From contig DATMRF010000044.1 in NCBI GenBank assembly GCA_035566435.1, positions 1-64,000 on the forward strand: a stretch of DNA of 64,000 nucleotides, written 5' to 3'. The notes beneath the pieces are model-generated. The model was not told the origin of the DNA. It saw nothing but the letters and a program-made list of their open reading frames with translations, and did no database searches. Positions 62,072-64,000 of this stretch are shown piece after piece. The stretch comes from DATMRF01 sp035566435 (lineage in GTDB: Bacteria > Verrucomicrobiota > Verrucomicrobiia > Limisphaerales > UBA8199). How positions within the stretch are numbered: the stretch's first letter is position 1; each line of letters begins with the position of its first letter. A program made the translations under genes and the position numbers.

Positions 62072-63133
62072 CTACTCGGTGTTCGGGTAACTACCCAGCA
62101 CTTTAACGAAATTGCAATGCTCGCCGAGGTGGCGGATCGCGTTGTCCACCTTTCGGTCCTGCACGTGGCCGTCGCAATCGATGAAGAAGAAGTACTCCCA
62201 TGCTTTGCGTTTGCTGGGGCGCGATTCAATCTTGGTCATGTTGATGCGATACCGGCGGAAGGCCGCCAGCGCGCTGTGCAACGCTCCTACCTTGTCGGTG
62301 ACGCTCACCATCAGGCTGGTCCGGTCCTTGCCGGTCGGGGGACTGCATTGGCGTCCCAGCACCAGGAAGCGCGTCGCGTTGGCGGCGTTGTCCTGGATAT
62401 CATATTCGAGCACATCCAGGCCGTACTTTTCCGCCGCGAGGATTCCCGCGATCGCCGCCGTGCGCTTTTCTTTGGCCGCGAACTCGGCCGAGCGCGCGTT
62501 CGAGGAGGTCTCGATAATCTCCACCTTCGGCAGGTTGTTCTGGATCCAAACGCGGCACTGGCCCAGGGATTGGGGGTGGCCAAAGAGCTTTTTGACTTGG
62601 GAACGCGGGCTGTTGCTCAGGAGGCAGTGCTGCACGGGGAGGACGATTTGCGCTACGATCTTCAGGTCGCTGTCCACGAGCATATCCAGGGTGTGGGTGA
62701 CGACTCCTTCGGTCGAGTTCTCGACTGGCACCACTCCGTACTCCGCGCGGTTTTTACTCACCTCGGTGAAGACGTCGGAAATGGTTTTTTGGGAAGAGTA
62801 GCGCAGGCTGGAGCCGAACCGGCGGATGGCGGCCTGGTGAGTGAAAGTCGCCTCCGGCCCCAGGTAGGCAATCTTCATTGATTTTTCGAGCGAGAGCGCG
62901 CTCGACATAATCTCCCGGTAAATGGCCTGAAGCGATTCGTTGGTAATCGGCCCCTGGTTCAACCGGCAAATGCGGTTGAGCACGGCGCGTTCGCGGTGCG
63001 GTGCGTAAATTTCCTCGCCCGCCTTGATCTTGATTTCGCCGATGGCCAGCACGTGCCGGGTGCGCTCGTTCAGGAGCCTGACGATCTGGGCGTCGAAATT
63101 GTCGATCGCCTTGCGATGTTCGGGGATGGTCAT
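62072..63133 (-). CDS. pheA: Bifunctional chorismate mutase/prephenate dehydratase
   Basis: A 353-residue enzyme of phenylalanine synthesis. The chorismate mutase part (1-85) shows RKAIDNFDAQIVRLLNERTRHVLAIGEIK; the dehydratase (about 88-270) has KIAYLGPEATFTHQAA, YGVVPVENSTEGVV and NATRFLVLG; the ACT regulatory domain (about 275-345) carries the ESRP motif in MTKIESRPSKRKAWEYFFFID. Phenylalanine feedback is expected from the ESRP motif. It follows scpB by 20 bp. Confidence 0.95.
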   Translation of the reverse strand: MTIPEHRKAIDNFDAQIVRLLNERTRHVLAIGEIKIKAGEEIYAPHRERAVLNRICRLNQGPITNESLQAIYREIMSSALSLEKSMKIAYLGPEATFTHQAAIRRFGSSLRYSSQKTISDVFTEVSKNRAEYGVVPVENSTEGVVTHTLDMLVDSDLKIVAQIVLPVQHCLLSNSPRSQVKKLFGHPQSLGQCRVWIQNNLPKVEIIETSSNARSAEFAAKEKRTAAIAGILAAEKYGLDVLEYDIQDNAANATRFLVLGRQCSPPTGKDRTSLMVSVTDKVGALHSALAAFRRYRINMTKIESRPSKRKAWEYFFFIDCDGHVQDRKVDNAIRHLGEHCNFVKVLGSYPNTE

Positions 63134-63153
63134 CTTAATTCCCTGGCGATGGT

Positions 63154-63873
63154 TCAGGCGCCAGTGCCCGGAGGTTTCGGTGGCGGACTCTCGGGAGCGG
63201 GCGGCTGCGCAGCCGGTTTCGATTCCTCCGTCGGCAGCGCCAGCTGCTCCGGCGGCGCAGTCGCCAGGCCCGGATCGACGGTGGCGAGCGTTTCGGGCTT
63301 CTGCACCGGGATGCGGCGTAGTTCGTCCGCAGCCGGCAAATCCTCGAGGCCGCGCAAACCGAAGTATTCGAGGAATAGAGCGGTGGTGCCGTAGTTCATC
63401 GGCCGGCCGACCACTTCCGCCCGGCCTTGTTGCTCGACCAGCCCGCGCTCGAGGAGCGTTTGCATGACACCGTCGACGGCGACGCCACGAACTTGTTCAA
63501 TCTCGGCTCGTGTGAGCGGCTGCCGATACGCGATGATCGCAAGCGTTTCCAGCGCCGGTTGCGAAAGGCGCGGCGGACGCGCCTTGTGACCGACGAGCGC
63601 CTTGAGCCACGGCGCGTATTCCGGCTCAGTCACGAACTGCCAGGACCCGGCGACGCAAACCAGCCGGAAACTGCGGCCGGCCGCTTCGTGCTCGCACGCC
63701 AATTCTTCCAGCGCGGACGTCAATTGCTCCTCCTTCACCTTGCGGAGTCCGCGGGCGGTCTCATCGCCTTCGGCGTGTTCCACGGCAGCGGCGAACACGT
63801 CCCGAAGGTCCTTGAGGCTTAAAGGTTTTTGCGCCGAAAACAGAACGGCTTCCAAAATGAATTTCAATTCCAT
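63154..63873 (-). CDS. scpB: Segregation and condensation protein B
   Basis: A 239-residue SMC-complex subunit. Two winged-helix regions are seen: KFILEAVLFSAQKPLSLKDLRDVF at the start and QPALETLAIIAYRQPLTRAEIEQVRGVAVDGVMQTLLERGLV in the middle. The C-terminal EELRRIPVQKPETLA is followed by a Pro/Ala-rich tail. ScpA and SMC are not in the window. Confidence 0.93.
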   Translation of the reverse strand: MELKFILEAVLFSAQKPLSLKDLRDVFAAAVEHAEGDETARGLRKVKEEQLTSALEELACEHEAAGRSFRLVCVAGSWQFVTEPEYAPWLKALVGHKARPPRLSQPALETLAIIAYRQPLTRAEIEQVRGVAVDGVMQTLLERGLVEQQGRAEVVGRPMNYGTTALFLEYFGLRGLEDLPAADELRRIPVQKPETLATVDPGLATAPPEQLALPTEESKPAAQPPAPESPPPKPPGTGA

Positions 63874-63917
63874 TCGATCCTTAGGTAACAGCCGGCGTCA
63901 CGAGGTTCAGGTTTTTC

Positions 63918-64000
63918 TCACTGCGCCGGGTTGGATTGAGCGACTGCCGCGGACGAGGACGACGAGGCCGTGCCCACCGCAGACGACACTGCTGGCGCCA
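63918..64000 (-). CDS. C-terminal end of an unidentified upstream gene (partial)
   Basis: In the minus-strand frame ending at the TGA at 63918-63920 the window edge encodes APAVSSAVGTASSS and SSAAVAQSNPAQ, a plausible Ala/Ser-rich C-terminal tail. The gene continues outside the window. Two other frames are also open, so this is tentative. ScpA would be expected upstream of scpB, but this tail does not identify it. Confidence 0.3.
   Translation of the reverse strand, partial: APAVSSAVGTASSSSSAAVAQSNPAQ

Overview
The window looks like a chromosomal piece of a GC-rich Gram-negative bacterium, most likely a member of the Verrucomicrobiota (Pedosphaera/Limisphaera-like). This is inference: it rests on an outer-membrane Mla system, an RND pump, a Tat-exported Gfo/Idh/MocA oxidoreductase, secreted proteins with a paired LCC-x-x-C metal-binding domain, and many short palindromic repeats of a kind common in that phylum. 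No rRNA, tRNA, CRISPR array or prophage was seen.

Layout. 0-1.65 kb: a REP-like palindromic array around a small HUH/Y1 (IS200/RAYT-type) transposase. 1.66-6.9 kb: a PlsC-like acyltransferase paired with a divergent pterin-binding (DHPS-fold) protein, a large secreted protein and a secreted double heavy-metal-associated protein; a Tat-signal oxidoreductase follows on the plus strand. 8.8-17.6 kb: a compact minus-strand sugar operon, glgP-pgm-pgi-gnd-zwf-rpiB, which takes glycogen to glucose-6-phosphate and into the pentose phosphate pathway. 17.75-32.26 kb: a very long co-directional run. In transcription order it holds a nitroreductase, an SDR, a peroxiredoxin, a DsbA-like protein, Dps, a DedA-rhodanese fusion, DUF2934, a membrane protein, a complete RND efflux trio and a complete Mla lipid transporter (STAS-MlaE, MlaF, MlaD, lipoprotein), many with overlapping stop/start codons.

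32.3-38.4 kb: a YcaC-like hydrolase, then an arsenosugar cluster with ArsS, a fused TIGR04282/TIGR04283-type protein and a VTT-mercuric-reductase-like fusion. 38.4-50.7 kb: a stress/redox locus. A REC-Trx-TrxR-like flavoprotein is translationally coupled to a cyclic-nucleotide-binding histidine kinase, followed by a GAF/PAS sensor kinase with its NarL-type regulator, then ohr, SDR, RidA, alcohol dehydrogenase, AIF-like reductase and an alpha/beta hydrolase. A 32-bp element occurs both upstream of ohr and between the YcaC-like hydrolase and arsS, and may be the operator of this two-component system.

50.7-54 kb: a poorly coding stretch, a BtuF-like protein, a short lipoprotein and an SRPBCC protein behind a perfect palindrome. 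54-58.2 kb: a BlaI/M56 (BlaR1-like) pair with a clear promoter/operator, followed by a Gfo/Idh/MocA oxidoreductase. 58.3-64 kb: a secreted beta-helix protein, a secreted esterase, KdsD/KpsF, a bifunctional PheA, ScpB, and the end of an unidentified gene at the window edge.
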